Below are positions 41,207 through 48,855 of a DNA stretch of 64,000 nucleotides, piece after piece. Numbering within the stretch: the stretch's first letter is position 1; each line of letters starts with the position of its first letter. Position numbers and translations under genes: made by a program. The notes under the pieces are model-generated. The model was not told the DNA's origin, did not search any database, and was given only the letters and a program-made list of their open reading frames with translations. The stretch covers positions 62,001-126,000 of the forward strand of contig NZ_WBKA01000002.1 in assembly GCF_008831125.1 (NCBI RefSeq). Direction: 5' to 3'. Source of the DNA: Pseudoclavibacter caeni. Its GTDB lineage: Bacteria > Actinomycetota > Actinomycetes > Actinomycetales > Microbacteriaceae.

Positions 41207-41236
41207 GGCCCGCCGGCCGGTGGGCTGAGGCCCGCC
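41193..41236 (+). repeat. 22-bp perfect tandem duplication over a stop codon
   Basis: Two identical 22-base units, 41193-41214 and 41215-41236, each beginning GGCCGGTGGGCTGAGG. The first contains the last codons and TGA stop of the exonuclease gene; the second carries a copy of that stop in another frame. Confidence 0.9.
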
Positions 41237-41404
41237 CCGGGCACGCACGGCCCGGCAGGGCGCGACCATGTCGTGTGGCCCTGAGCCGTTGCGCGCCCCG
41301 GACGCCCGATCTGCCCGGCGAGCCGCCGGACCGTCACCGCCGGGACGGCCGTCGGCCCGCGCAGGCCCTCCCCTCCACCCGGGCGATGTCGCGGGAAGAC
41401 GCGA

Positions 41405-41438
41405 ACGAGGGCACCCCGGTGAACCGGGATGCCCTCGT
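41405..41438 (-). terminator. Terminator of rpmE2
   Basis: ACGAGGGCA (41405-41413) pairs with TGCCCTCGT (41430-41438), then CCCGG (41415-41419) with CCGGG (41424-41428) across one mismatch; loop TGAA. Lies 20 bases past the rpmE2 stop. Confidence 0.85.
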
Positions 41439-41458
41439 CGGACGTGCAGGATCGGCGA

Positions 41459-41716
41459 TCAGCCGAGCTTGCCGAAGCCCTTGTAGCGCGACTTGAACTT
41501 CTCGACGCGACCGGCCGAGTCGAGGATGCGCTGCTTGCCCGTGTAGAACGGGTGCGACACCGAGGAGATCTCGACGTCATAGACCGGATAGGTGTTGCCG
41601 TCGGTCCACTCGACCGTCTTCTCCGGCTTCACCGTGGAGCGGGTGAGGAACATCTCGCCGCTGGCGAGATCGCGGAAGACCACCGGCGCGTAATCGGGGT
41701 GGATGCCTTTTTTCAT
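41459..41716 (-). CDS. rpmE2: 50S ribosomal protein L31 type B
   Basis: 85 residues beginning [16 protein letters not shown] and containing [16 protein letters not shown]. It lacks the CxxC zinc ligands of type A, so it is the zinc-independent form that replaces the zinc-bound paralog during zinc shortage in bacteria having both. The ATG at 41716 has AAAGGA 6 bases upstream; the adjacent ATG at 41719 is too close. It has its own promoter and a structured leader. No clear Zur box was seen. Confidence 0.95.
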   Translation of the reverse strand: MKKGIHPDYAPVVFRDLASGEMFLTRSTVKPEKTVEWTDGNTYPVYDVEISSVSHPFYTGKQRILDSAGRVEKFKSRYKGFGKLG

Positions 41717-41793
41717 CATTGATCCTTTGATCGAACTCCGTGATTCCGCACACGAGGGATCACCGAGTGTGCGCAAGCCAGAAAGGGACTATA
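41717..41793 (-). promoter_or_regulatory. rpmE2 promoter and structured leader
   Basis: TATAGT (41793-41788) contains the TAG stop of the upstream ABC gene and serves as the -10 box. The ~70-base leader contains GTGTGCG (41767-41773) and CGCACAC (41747-41753), a perfect 7-bp inverted repeat with a 13-base loop, ahead of AAAGGA. It may be an L31 autoregulatory leader, a type of element described in actinobacteria; the match to those models is untested. Confidence 0.5.
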
Positions 41794-42577
41794 CCAGATC
41801 GGCCCGGGCGGTGTAGCGTCCGTCGGTCTCGGCGACGACCAGCGGCAGGTCGTACAGCCGGCTGAGCCGCTCGCTGATGATCACCTGGTTGATCGGCCCC
41901 TGCCGGATGACCCGGCCGTCCTTCATCAGCAGCGCGTGAGTGAAGTTGCGCGGGATCTCCTCGACATGGTGCGTGACCGACACCAGTGCGGGTGCGCCCG
42001 GGGCCACCGCGTACTCTCCGAGGAGCTGCAGCAGCTCCTCGCGGGCGCCGAGGTCCAGGTTCGCCGTCGGCTCGTCGAGCAGCAGGATCTCCGGATCGCT
42101 CATGACCGCCCGGGCGATCTGCACGCGCTTGCGCTCCCCGTCGCTCAGGCTGCCGAAGGCGCGGTCTGCGAGCGACTCGAGCCGCCAGTCGTGCAGCATG
42201 GTGTGCGCGCGGGCGACGTCCTCGTCCTCATAGGCCTCGCGCCACCGGCCGGTCACCCCGTAGGCGGCGGTGAGCACCACATCGAGCACCGTCTCCGTCG
42301 GGGGGATGCGGGCGTTGTTCGCCGACGAGGCGAAGCCGATGCGCGGGCGCAGCTCGAAGACGTCCACGCGCCCGAGCCGCTCGCCGAGGATGTCGACGGT
42401 GCCGCGGGTGGGGTGCAGCTGGGCGCTGGCCACGTTGAGCAGCGTGGTTTTGCCCGCGCCGTTCGGGCCGAGCACGACCCAGCGCTGGTCGTCGTCCACC
42501 TGCCAGGAGACGTCGTCGAGCAGATCGCGCCCGGCGCGCTGCACGGTGACATGCTGAAGATCGAGCACTGTTGTCAT
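41789..42577 (-). CDS. ABC transporter ATP-binding protein
   Basis: 262 residues. Walker A GPNGAGKTT, signature SLSDGERKR in place of the common LSGGQ, Walker B ILLLDEPTANLD and switch His in SVTHHVEE. No permease is adjacent, so it may be a solitary ATPase or serve a distant partner; the form resembles ModF/iron-chelate-like ATPases. ATG at 42577 lies 7 bases after TAGGGT, suggesting a leaderless mRNA. Its TAG stop overlaps the rpmE2 -10 box. Confidence 0.88.
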   Translation of the reverse strand: MTTVLDLQHVTVQRAGRDLLDDVSWQVDDDQRWVVLGPNGAGKTTLLNVASAQLHPTRGTVDILGERLGRVDVFELRPRIGFASSANNARIPPTETVLDVVLTAAYGVTGRWREAYEDEDVARAHTMLHDWRLESLADRAFGSLSDGERKRVQIARAVMSDPEILLLDEPTANLDLGAREELLQLLGEYAVAPGAPALVSVTHHVEEIPRNFTHALLMKDGRVIRQGPINQVIISERLSRLYDLPLVVAETDGRYTARADLV

Positions 42578-42584
42578 GGCCTCA

Positions 42585-42590
42585 ACCCTA
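42585..42590 (-). promoter_or_regulatory. Leaderless -10 box of ABC ATPase gene
   Basis: TAGGGT on the minus strand, 7 bases before the ATG at 42577. Confidence 0.45.
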
Positions 42591-42642
42591 GAACACCGAC
42601 GGCTCCCCGGCGTGCTTGCCGGGCCCGTCACGACGACCTCGA

Positions 42643-42648
42643 TAGGAT
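42643..42648 (+). promoter_or_regulatory. Leaderless -10 box of serB
   Basis: TAGGAT, 6 bases before the GTG at 42655. It diverges from the ABC gene promoter within a 77-base gap. Confidence 0.5.
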
Positions 42649-42654
42649 GCGGGG

Positions 42655-43290
42655 GTGACTGCACTGCTCGTCGTGACCGATGTCGACTCCACCCTGATCC
42701 GGGACGAGGTGATCGAGCTGCTTGCCGATGAGGCGGGCGCCCGCGCCGAGATCACCGAGATCACCACTCGCGCGATGCACGGCGACATCGACTTCCTCGA
42801 GAGCCTCCACCAGCGCGTCTCCGCGCTGGGCGACCTGCCCGAGGCGGTGCTGGCACGGACGCTCGAGCGTGTGCGGGTCTCCCCCGGCGCCGAGGAGCTC
42901 ATCGCGGCCGTGCACGAGCGCGACGGGCGGATCGGCGCGATCTCCGGCGGCTTCAGTCAGATCCTCGAGCCGCTGGCCGAGCGGCTGGGGCTCGATCTCT
43001 GGCGCGCCAACAAGCTTGAGGTCGTCGACGGACGGCTGACCGGCCGGGTCACCGAGCCGATCGTCGACGCCCGCCGCAAGGCGGAGACCCTGGCCGGCTG
43101 GGCCGCGGAGCTCGGCGTGCCGATGGAGCGCACGGTCGCCGTCGGCGACGGTGCGAACGACCTGCAGATGATGGCGATCGCCGGCGTGTCCGTCGGGTAC
43201 CGGCCGAAGCCTGTCGTCGCCGAGCGGGCCGACGTCGTCATCCCCGCCCCGCAGGGGCTGGACGCGGTGATCCCGTTCCTGCCCCGCTGA
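42655..43290 (+). CDS. serB: Phosphoserine phosphatase
   Basis: 211 residues; a HAD enzyme for the last step of serine synthesis. The nucleophile motif DVDSTL has Asp9 and Asp11; ISGGFSQIL carries motif II Ser; GDGANDLQMM is motif III/IV. No N-terminal ACT domain, so this is the short form. Start is GTG at 42655, with no Shine-Dalgarno and TAGGAT 6 bases upstream. Confidence 0.92.
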   Translation: MTALLVVTDVDSTLIRDEVIELLADEAGARAEITEITTRAMHGDIDFLESLHQRVSALGDLPEAVLARTLERVRVSPGAEELIAAVHERDGRIGAISGGFSQILEPLAERLGLDLWRANKLEVVDGRLTGRVTEPIVDARRKAETLAGWAAELGVPMERTVAVGDGANDLQMMAIAGVSVGYRPKPVVAERADVVIPAPQGLDAVIPFLPR

Positions 43291-43350
43291 CCCATCACAG
43301 CCGACCCCGCTGACCGACTCGCGCCCGGCCGCGCCCGGCCGCTGACCGAC
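43282..43350 (+). repeat. Stop-region repeats after serB
   Basis: CCCCGCTGACC at the serB stop (43282-43292) recurs at 43305-43315. GCTGACCGAC (43309-43318) recurs at 43341-43350. GCGCCCGGCC is repeated in tandem at 43321-43340. The 76-base gap between serB and fabG is thus mostly short direct repeats. Confidence 0.7.
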
Positions 43351-43366
43351 CGGGGCGGTCCAGAGG

Positions 43367-44086
43367 TCAGTGCCCCATGCCGAGCCCGCCGTCGACGGGG
43401 ATGACCGCCCCGCTGATGTAGCCGGCGTCGTCGGAGGCGAGCCAGGCGATGACCCGGGCGACGTCCTCGACACTGCCGAAGCGTCCCGCCGGGATCGCCG
43501 CGAGGTATCTGGCTCGCTGCTCGTCGGTGAGCTCAGCGGTCATGTCGGTCTCGATGAACCCCGGAGCCACCACGTTCGCGGTGATGCCGCGCGACCCGAC
43601 CTCGCGGGTGAGCGAGCGGGCCATGCCGACGAGCCCGGCCTTCGCCGAGGCGTAGTTCACCTGGCCGGCCGACCCATACAGCCCGACGACGCTCGACAAC
43701 AGGATGATCCGCCCCCAGCGGGCGCGGATCTGCCCCTTGAGTACCCGCTTGACCGTGCGGAACACGCCGGTGAGGTTCGTGTCGACGACGGCGGTGAAGT
43801 CGTCCTCGGTCATCCGCAGCACGAGCCGGTCGCGGGTGATCCCCGCGTTCGCGACGAGCACGCCGACGTCACCGAGCTCGCGCTCGACCTCGCCCACGGC
43901 GGCGTCGAGGGACGCGGCGTCGGTGACGTCGGCGCGCACGGTGAGCGCGCCGTCCGGGCCACCCTGCCCGCTGCGCGAGGTCACCGCCACCCGGTGCCCG
44001 CGCCGCAGGAACTCCTCGGCGACGCGGCGGCCGATGCCGCGGTTGCCGCCGGTGACGAGGACGATGCGATCAGTGGTGTCGGTCAC
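43367..44086 (-). CDS. fabG: 3-oxoacyl-ACP reductase
   Basis: 239 residues. A classical SDR with TGGNRGIG, NAGIT, Ser and Tyr-x3-Lys in YASAKAGLVG, and the C-terminal GAVIPVDGGLGMGH typical of FabG. Reduces 3-oxoacyl-ACP with NADPH in fatty acid synthesis. GTG at 44086 has AAGGAG about 9 bases upstream. Contrast the divergent SDR at 19906-20730, which lacks the Tyr. Confidence 0.9.
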   Translation of the reverse strand: MTDTTDRIVLVTGGNRGIGRRVAEEFLRRGHRVAVTSRSGQGGPDGALTVRADVTDAASLDAAVGEVERELGDVGVLVANAGITRDRLVLRMTEDDFTAVVDTNLTGVFRTVKRVLKGQIRARWGRIILLSSVVGLYGSAGQVNYASAKAGLVGMARSLTREVGSRGITANVVAPGFIETDMTAELTDEQRARYLAAIPAGRFGSVEDVARVIAWLASDDAGYISGAVIPVDGGLGMGH

Positions 44087-44191
44087 GCTGTGGACTCCTT
44101 CTTCCCTGTTCGGCGAGCCGGCGCGCGGACACGGTCACGGACACCTGTCGGAGTTCCGCTCGGTCTCCGGGCTCGCCCGGCTCGAACGCCC

Positions 44192-44202
44192 TACACTATA
44201 TA
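44192..44202 (+). promoter_or_regulatory. Promoter of DUF3099 gene
   Basis: TACACT overlapping TATATA (44197-44202) is strongly A+T-rich for this genome. Transcription would start near 44205, giving a leader of about 100 bases to the GTG at 44309, or a leaderless start at the in-frame ATG at 44207. Confidence 0.5.
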
Positions 44203-44308
44203 GGGGATGCACAGGTCGGGCACGGCCGGCTCGCGTCCCGGCCCGGCGCGTCCGTTGCGGGGCCTTCTGGACGACTCGCCCGGGTCACGGCGAGAGGAGG
44301 TGGGACCG

Positions 44309-44818
44309 GTGGCGCATCATGCCGAGCATCAGGTGGCGCTCGTCACCAACGCCCCGAACTCCCCCCATGACGACCGGGTCTCGCGGATGATCCGCTACGC
44401 CATCTCGATGGCGCTGCGCATCGTCTGCATCCTGCTGCTGTTCGTCGTGCCTGGCTGGTGGAAGATGCTGCCGCTCGTCGGCGCCGCCATCCTGCCGTTG
44501 TACGCCGTGGTGATCGCGAACCTGCCCAAGCGGGTCAACTCGCGCTTCGAGTCGGTCGTCGACCGGGCGATCGCCGCCGACGCATCCACCCCGACCGCCG
44601 ACCCCGGGTTCGTGGTCATCGACCTCGAGGGACCCGCCGACGACGAGTCCCCACGGGCCGCCGAGCCCGACCCCCGCGACGCCTGGCGCGGATACCCGGC
44701 CGGTCCCGCCGCACATCGAGCCGACCGCGCCACGCCGACCCCGGACATCCCCGCCGACCTGCGTGAGGAGGACGACCGTCGCGCCCGCGGCGCGCTGCCC
44801 CCGCTCACCCGCGGCTAG
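44309..44818 (+). CDS. DUF3099-family membrane protein
   Basis: 169 residues from the GTG at 44309, chosen for GAGGAGG 8 bases upstream; the in-frame ATG at 44207 would add 34 residues of low-quality sequence. Two membrane helices (about 30-68) follow a short cytosolic segment, as in DUF3099 proteins of unknown function. The C-terminal ~100 residues are acidic, Pro-rich and disordered. Its TAG stop is part of the next gene's -10 box. Confidence 0.75.
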   Translation: MAHHAEHQVALVTNAPNSPHDDRVSRMIRYAISMALRIVCILLLFVVPGWWKMLPLVGAAILPLYAVVIANLPKRVNSRFESVVDRAIAADASTPTADPGFVVIDLEGPADDESPRAAEPDPRDAWRGYPAGPAAHRADRATPTPDIPADLREEDDRRARGALPPLTRG

Positions 44819-44821
44819 AGT
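44816..44821 (+). promoter_or_regulatory. Leaderless -10 box of SURF1 gene
   Basis: TAGAGT, 7 bases before the ATG at 44829. Its first three bases are the stop codon of the DUF3099 gene. Confidence 0.5.
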
Positions 44822-44828
44822 CGACCTC

Positions 44829-45680
44829 ATGCGTGGACTGCTTCGATCGCTGCGACGACTGAGCCTCTGGGAGTGGACGGGGTATCTGGCCGGGGTGATC
44901 GTCTTCGCGATCGTGTGCGTGCTGCTCTCCCGCTGGCAGTTCGACCGCCGGGACCAGGCGGTCGCCGAGATCCAGAAGGTGCAGGCGAACTGGTCGGCGG
45001 AGGTGAGCTCCCTCGACCGGCTCGTGCCGGATGAGGGTGCGTTCGACGACGCGCTCGAGTACCGGCGGGTCGAGCTGCACGGCACCTATCTCTCGGCCGA
45101 TCAGGTGCTCGTGCGCAACCGGCCCCTGGACGGCCAGCCCGGCTTCGAGGTGCTCGTGCCCCTGCGCCTCGACGGCGGCGATGTCTTCTTCGTCGACCGG
45201 GGCTGGGTGGCCACCGGCGACGACGGGCAGGCGCCCACGGACATCCCGGCCCCACCCGAGGGTGAGGTGACCGTCGTCGTCCGGCTGCGGCCCGCACAGC
45301 AGGAGGTCGACCGCTCCGCGCCGGACGGCCAGATCGCGAGCTTCTCACTGCCCCAGGTCGTCGACCGGTACGGGCTCGGCGACGCGTACACCGCCATGTA
45401 TGGCGACATGGTCGGCGAGGACCCGGCGACCGCGGAGCGGCCGACACAGATCCCGCAGCCGAGCCTCAGCGAGGGCAGCCACCTCAGCTACGCTCTGCAG
45501 TGGCTGGTGTTCGCCGTGCTCGCGTTCGTGGGCTTCGGGTACGCGATCCGGCAGACCCTCCGGCGGCTGGACGCGACCGGCGGCAGCGAGGTGCGCGCCC
45601 AGCGGCAGCGCCGTGAGAGCCGGCGCCGGCGGGACGCCGACGAGATCGCCGAGGACGAGATCCTGGACGGCCGGCGCTGA
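44829..45680 (+). CDS. SURF1-family cytochrome oxidase assembly protein
   Basis: 283 residues. An N-terminal helix (about 18-36) and a second helix near 220-240 flank an external domain, the SURF1 layout. Conserved residues include the WQFDRR turn after helix 1, the YRRVELHGTY strand, VRNRPLDGQPGFEVLVPL and DRGWV. The C-terminus is highly charged. It assists heme a insertion into the aa3 oxidase, in line with ctaA, ctaB and ctaE elsewhere in the window. ATG at 44829 has no Shine-Dalgarno but a -10 box 7 bases upstream. Confidence 0.88.
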   Translation: MRGLLRSLRRLSLWEWTGYLAGVIVFAIVCVLLSRWQFDRRDQAVAEIQKVQANWSAEVSSLDRLVPDEGAFDDALEYRRVELHGTYLSADQVLVRNRPLDGQPGFEVLVPLRLDGGDVFFVDRGWVATGDDGQAPTDIPAPPEGEVTVVVRLRPAQQEVDRSAPDGQIASFSLPQVVDRYGLGDAYTAMYGDMVGEDPATAERPTQIPQPSLSEGSHLSYALQWLVFAVLAFVGFGYAIRQTLRRLDATGGSEVRAQRQRRESRRRRDADEIAEDEILDGRR

Positions 45681-45699
45681 GCCCGGCCGGCGCTGAGCC
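45669..45699 (+). repeat. 16-bp tandem duplication over SURF1 stop
   Basis: GGCCGGCGCTGAGCCC (45669-45684) is followed immediately by GGCCGGCGCTGAGCC (45685-45699). The first unit contains the TGA stop of the SURF1 gene. Confidence 0.9.
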
Positions 45700-45789
45700 G
45701 GTGAGCCGGAGCGGCGTCTCATGGCCATGACGCGGGCACTCCCCCCGCGGTGCGCGACCCGGCCTGCCCGACGCGGCGAACGGGGGCGC

Positions 45790-47385
45790 TCAGGCGAGCG
45801 AGATGAGCTCGGCGTAGTCCTGCGTCCAGATGTCCTCGGTGGCCTCCGGCATGATGAGCACCCGCTCCGGGTTCAGCGCGAGCACCGCGCCCTCGTCGTG
45901 GCTGACCATGATCACCGCACCCTCGTAGTGGCGCAGCGCGTCGAGGATCTGCTCGCGGCTCGCCGGGTCGAGGTTGTTCGTCGGCTCGTCGAGCAGCAGC
46001 ACGTTCGCGCTCGAGACGACGAGCCGTGCGAGCGCCAGCCGGGTCTTCTCACCGCCGGAGAGCACCCCGGCGAGCTTGAGCACATCGTCGCCGGTGAACA
46101 GGAACGAGCCGAGGACGCTGCGCGCCTCCCGCTCGGTCAGGTCGGCGCCCGCGAGCATGTTCGCCAGCAGAGTCGCGTCCGGGTCGAGAGTCTCGTGCTC
46201 CTGGGCGTAGTAGCCGAGCTTCGCCCCGTGGCCGAGGACGACCTCCCCCGCATCCGGCTGGTCGACGCCCGCGAGGATGCGCAGCAAGGTCGTCTTGCCG
46301 GCGCCGTTGAGCCCGAGGATGACGACCCGCGACCCGCGGTCGATCGCCAGATCGATCGAGGTGAAGATCTCCAGCGATCCGTAGCTCTTCGAGATGCCCC
46401 GGGCCATCAGCGGGGTCTTCCCGCAGGGCGCGGGCTTCGGGAAGCGGATGTTCGCCACCCGGTCGGTCTGCCGGGGGCCCTCGAGCCCGTCGAGCAGCCG
46501 CTCGGCCCGCCGCTGCATCTGGTGGGCCGCCGCGGCCTTCGTGGCCTTCGCGCCGAACCGGGCCGCCTGCTGCTGCAGCTGGGTGGCCTTCTTCTCGGCG
46601 TTGGCGCGCTCGCGACGGCGGCGCTCCTCGTCCGCCTGCCGCTGACGCAGGTAGTGGCGCCAGCCCATGTTGTAGATGTCGATGGTCAGCCGGTTCGCGT
46701 CCAGGTAGAACACACGGTTGACCGTCTCGTCGATGAGCCGGGTGTCGTGACTGATCACGATGAGCGCGCCCTGGTACTTCTTGAGGAAGTCCCGCAGCCA
46801 CATCACCGAGTCATGGTCGAGGTGGTTGGTCGGCTCGTCGAGCACCATCGTGTCGGCCTGGGTGAAGAGGATCCGGGCCAGCTCGACCCGGCGGCGCTGG
46901 CCGCCGGAGAGCGTGCCGAGCGGCATGTTCAGCAGGCGGTCCTCGAGGGCGAGGTTGTGGGCGATGCTCGACGCCTCGGCCTCGGCCGCGTAGCCGTCCA
47001 TCGCCTCGAACCGGTCGGTGAGCCGGGCGAACCGCTTCATCGCCTTCTCGGCGACCTTCGGGTCGGGGTCGGCCATCTGCTCCTGGGCGGTCTTCAGCTG
47101 CCGGGAGATGCGCCCCAGGTCGCGCGCGTCGACGATGTGGTCGAGCGCCCGCTGCTCGGGGTCCCCGGCGCGGGGATCCTGCGGCAGGTAGCCGAACACG
47201 CCCTTGCGTGTGACCTCGCCCGCCGCGGGCAGCAGATCGCCGGCGAGCACCTTCGTCAGGGTGGTCTTGCCGGCGCCGTTGCGTCCGACGAGGCCGACCT
47301 TGTCGCCTCGGTCGACCCGGAACGTGACCCCGCTCATCAGGGTGCGGGCACCCACACGGATCTCCAGGTCTTTCACGGCGAGCAC
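45790..47385 (-). CDS. ABC-F family ATPase (translation factor type)
   Basis: 531 residues with two ABC domains joined by a charged, coiled-coil linker (about 240-320). Walker A motifs are GRNGAGKTT and GLNGAGKTT; signatures are LSGGQRRR and LSGGEKTR. There are no membrane segments. ABC-F proteins act on the ribosome E site, resolving stalls or giving antibiotic protection. The start is GTG at 47385 with GAAGGAG about 12 bases upstream. Promoter -10 TATACT at 47453-47448. Which ABC-F subgroup it belongs to is not decided. Confidence 0.9.
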   Translation of the reverse strand: MLAVKDLEIRVGARTLMSGVTFRVDRGDKVGLVGRNGAGKTTLTKVLAGDLLPAAGEVTRKGVFGYLPQDPRAGDPEQRALDHIVDARDLGRISRQLKTAQEQMADPDPKVAEKAMKRFARLTDRFEAMDGYAAEAEASSIAHNLALEDRLLNMPLGTLSGGQRRRVELARILFTQADTMVLDEPTNHLDHDSVMWLRDFLKKYQGALIVISHDTRLIDETVNRVFYLDANRLTIDIYNMGWRHYLRQRQADEERRRRERANAEKKATQLQQQAARFGAKATKAAAAHQMQRRAERLLDGLEGPRQTDRVANIRFPKPAPCGKTPLMARGISKSYGSLEIFTSIDLAIDRGSRVVILGLNGAGKTTLLRILAGVDQPDAGEVVLGHGAKLGYYAQEHETLDPDATLLANMLAGADLTEREARSVLGSFLFTGDDVLKLAGVLSGGEKTRLALARLVVSSANVLLLDEPTNNLDPASREQILDALRHYEGAVIMVSHDEGAVLALNPERVLIMPEATEDIWTQDYAELISLA

Positions 47386-47447
47386 GGTGTGGGAGTTCTC
47401 CTTCGGGGAATGGGGTACGCCCGCAGGACGCGGGCCGAGACCAGCTC

Positions 47448-47453
47448 AGTATA
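47448..47453 (-). promoter_or_regulatory. -10 box of ABC-F gene
   Basis: TATACT on the minus strand, about 62 bases before the GTG at 47385. No -35 consensus. Confidence 0.55.
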
Positions 47454-47525
47454 GTGCCGCGCCGTGCGGCGCCGAGCCGCCGAGCGGACGACCCCGTCGC
47501 ACCGGAGTCCGGTCCGCCTCGTCCC

Positions 47526-47632
47526 GGGCACGACGGCAGGCGACGAGTGGCCCCGGCCCGGCGGACGCCGCCGCTCAGGCGGCCGCCGACGGGTCCGCGA
47601 TCCGGCTGGAGCCGTCGCCTGCCGTCGTGCCC
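47526..47632. repeat. 20-bp perfect inverted repeat after sufT
   Basis: Arm GGGCACGACGGCAGGCGACG (47526-47545) is the exact reverse complement of 47613-47632. A GC-rich 67-base core can form a further hairpin. The right arm lies 2 bases beyond the sufT stop. Could act as a large terminator for the suf operon or be a small non-autonomous element; no flanking target duplication is visible. Confidence 0.8.
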
Positions 47633-47634
47633 AG

Positions 47635-48030
47635 TCAGATCGTGAACCCGAGGGCGCGCATCATGTCGCGGCCCTCGGGTGTGATCCGCTCGGGGCCCCA
47701 CGGCGGCATCCACACCCAGTTGATGCGGAAGGAGCGGACGACGTCCGCAAGCGACGCCCCGATCTGCTCCTCGAGCACGTCGGTCAGCGGGCAGCCCGCC
47801 GAGGTGAGCGTCATCGAGATGACGAGCTCGCCGGTCTCGTCGAACGACAGATCATAGACGAGGCCGAGGTCGACGATGTTGATATCGAGCTCGGGGTCGA
47901 CGACCTCGCGCAGGGCGTCCTCGATCCGGTCGTACAGCTCGGGCGACGGCTCGCCGACGGGCGGCACCGGGTGGTCGGCCGGGGCGCCCGCCGCAGCCGG
48001 ATCGGGCGAGGGTGTGACCTCGTCGGACAT
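47635..48030 (-). CDS. sufT: SUF-associated MIP18/DUF59 maturation factor
   Basis: 131 residues. An Ala/Pro-rich N-terminal tail of ~27 residues precedes a DUF59 domain with DPELDINIVDLGLVYD and the conserved Cys in TLTSAGCPL. It helps insert Fe-S clusters into targets. The start overlaps the sufC stop by one base (TGATG). Last gene of the suf operon. Confidence 0.9.
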   Translation of the reverse strand: MSDEVTPSPDPAAAGAPADHPVPPVGEPSPELYDRIEDALREVVDPELDINIVDLGLVYDLSFDETGELVISMTLTSAGCPLTDVLEEQIGASLADVVRSFRINWVWMPPWGPERITPEGRDMMRALGFTI

Positions 48031-48800
48031 CAGACCAGGGCCTCGTTCGGATCGAGGAAGCGATCGTAGCCCTCGTCCTCGAGGCGGACGGCGAGCTCGG
48101 GGCCGCCCTCCTCGGCCACGCGGCCCTTGACGATCACGTGGACGAACTGCGGCTTGATGTAGCGCAGGATGCGTGTGTAGTGGGTAATCAGCAGCAGACC
48201 GGTGTGGTTGGCCTCGCGCACGCGGTTGACGCCCTCGGAGACGATACGCAGCGCGTCGACGTCGAGGCCAGAGTCGGTCTCGTCGAGGATCGCGAACTTC
48301 GGCTTGAGCAGCTCCATCTGCAGGATCTCGTGGCGCTTCTTCTCGCCGCCGGAGAAGTTCTCGTTGACGTTGCGCTCGAGAAAGTCGTCGCTCATGCGCA
48401 GCTCCTTCATGGAGCCCTTGACCTCGCGCAGCCAGTCGCGCAGACGCGGGGCCTTGCCGTCGATGGCGGTCTTGGCGGTGCGCAGGAAGTTGCTCACCGT
48501 CACGCCCGGGATCTCGACCGGGTACTGCATGGCCAGGAACAGTCCGGCCCGGGCGCGCACGTCGGCCGGCTTGTCGAGCAGCTCCTCGCCGTCGAGCTTC
48601 ACCGAGCCCTGTTTAATGATGTAGCCGGGGTGGCCGGCGATCGAGTACGCGAGCGTGGACTTGCCCGAGCCGTTCGGGCCCATGATCGCGTGGATCTCGT
48701 CGGTGTTGATGGTGAGGTCGATGCCCCGGAGGATGGGCTTCTCCTCGCCCTGATCGGTCTCGACGCTGACGTGCAGGTCTCGGATCTCCAGTGTTGACAT
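48030..48800 (-). CDS. sufC: Fe-S assembly ATPase SufC
   Basis: 256 residues, ABC-type ATPase of the SufBCD scaffold. Walker A GPNGSGKST, signature NFSGGEKKR and Walker B FAILDETDSGLD have the exact SufC forms. ATP binding drives the rearrangement that exposes the SufB-SufD assembly site. Between the Rieske ferredoxin and sufT; the cysteine desulfurase gene sufS, often next, is missing. Confidence 0.96.
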   Translation of the reverse strand: MSTLEIRDLHVSVETDQGEEKPILRGIDLTINTDEIHAIMGPNGSGKSTLAYSIAGHPGYIIKQGSVKLDGEELLDKPADVRARAGLFLAMQYPVEIPGVTVSNFLRTAKTAIDGKAPRLRDWLREVKGSMKELRMSDDFLERNVNENFSGGEKKRHEILQMELLKPKFAILDETDSGLDVDALRIVSEGVNRVREANHTGLLLITHYTRILRYIKPQFVHVIVKGRVAEEGGPELAVRLEDEGYDRFLDPNEALV

Positions 48801-48855
48801 GTCCTTGGTGCTTCCTTCGTGTGAGTCTCGGTGTGGTGCGGGCGCGGCCCCGCGG

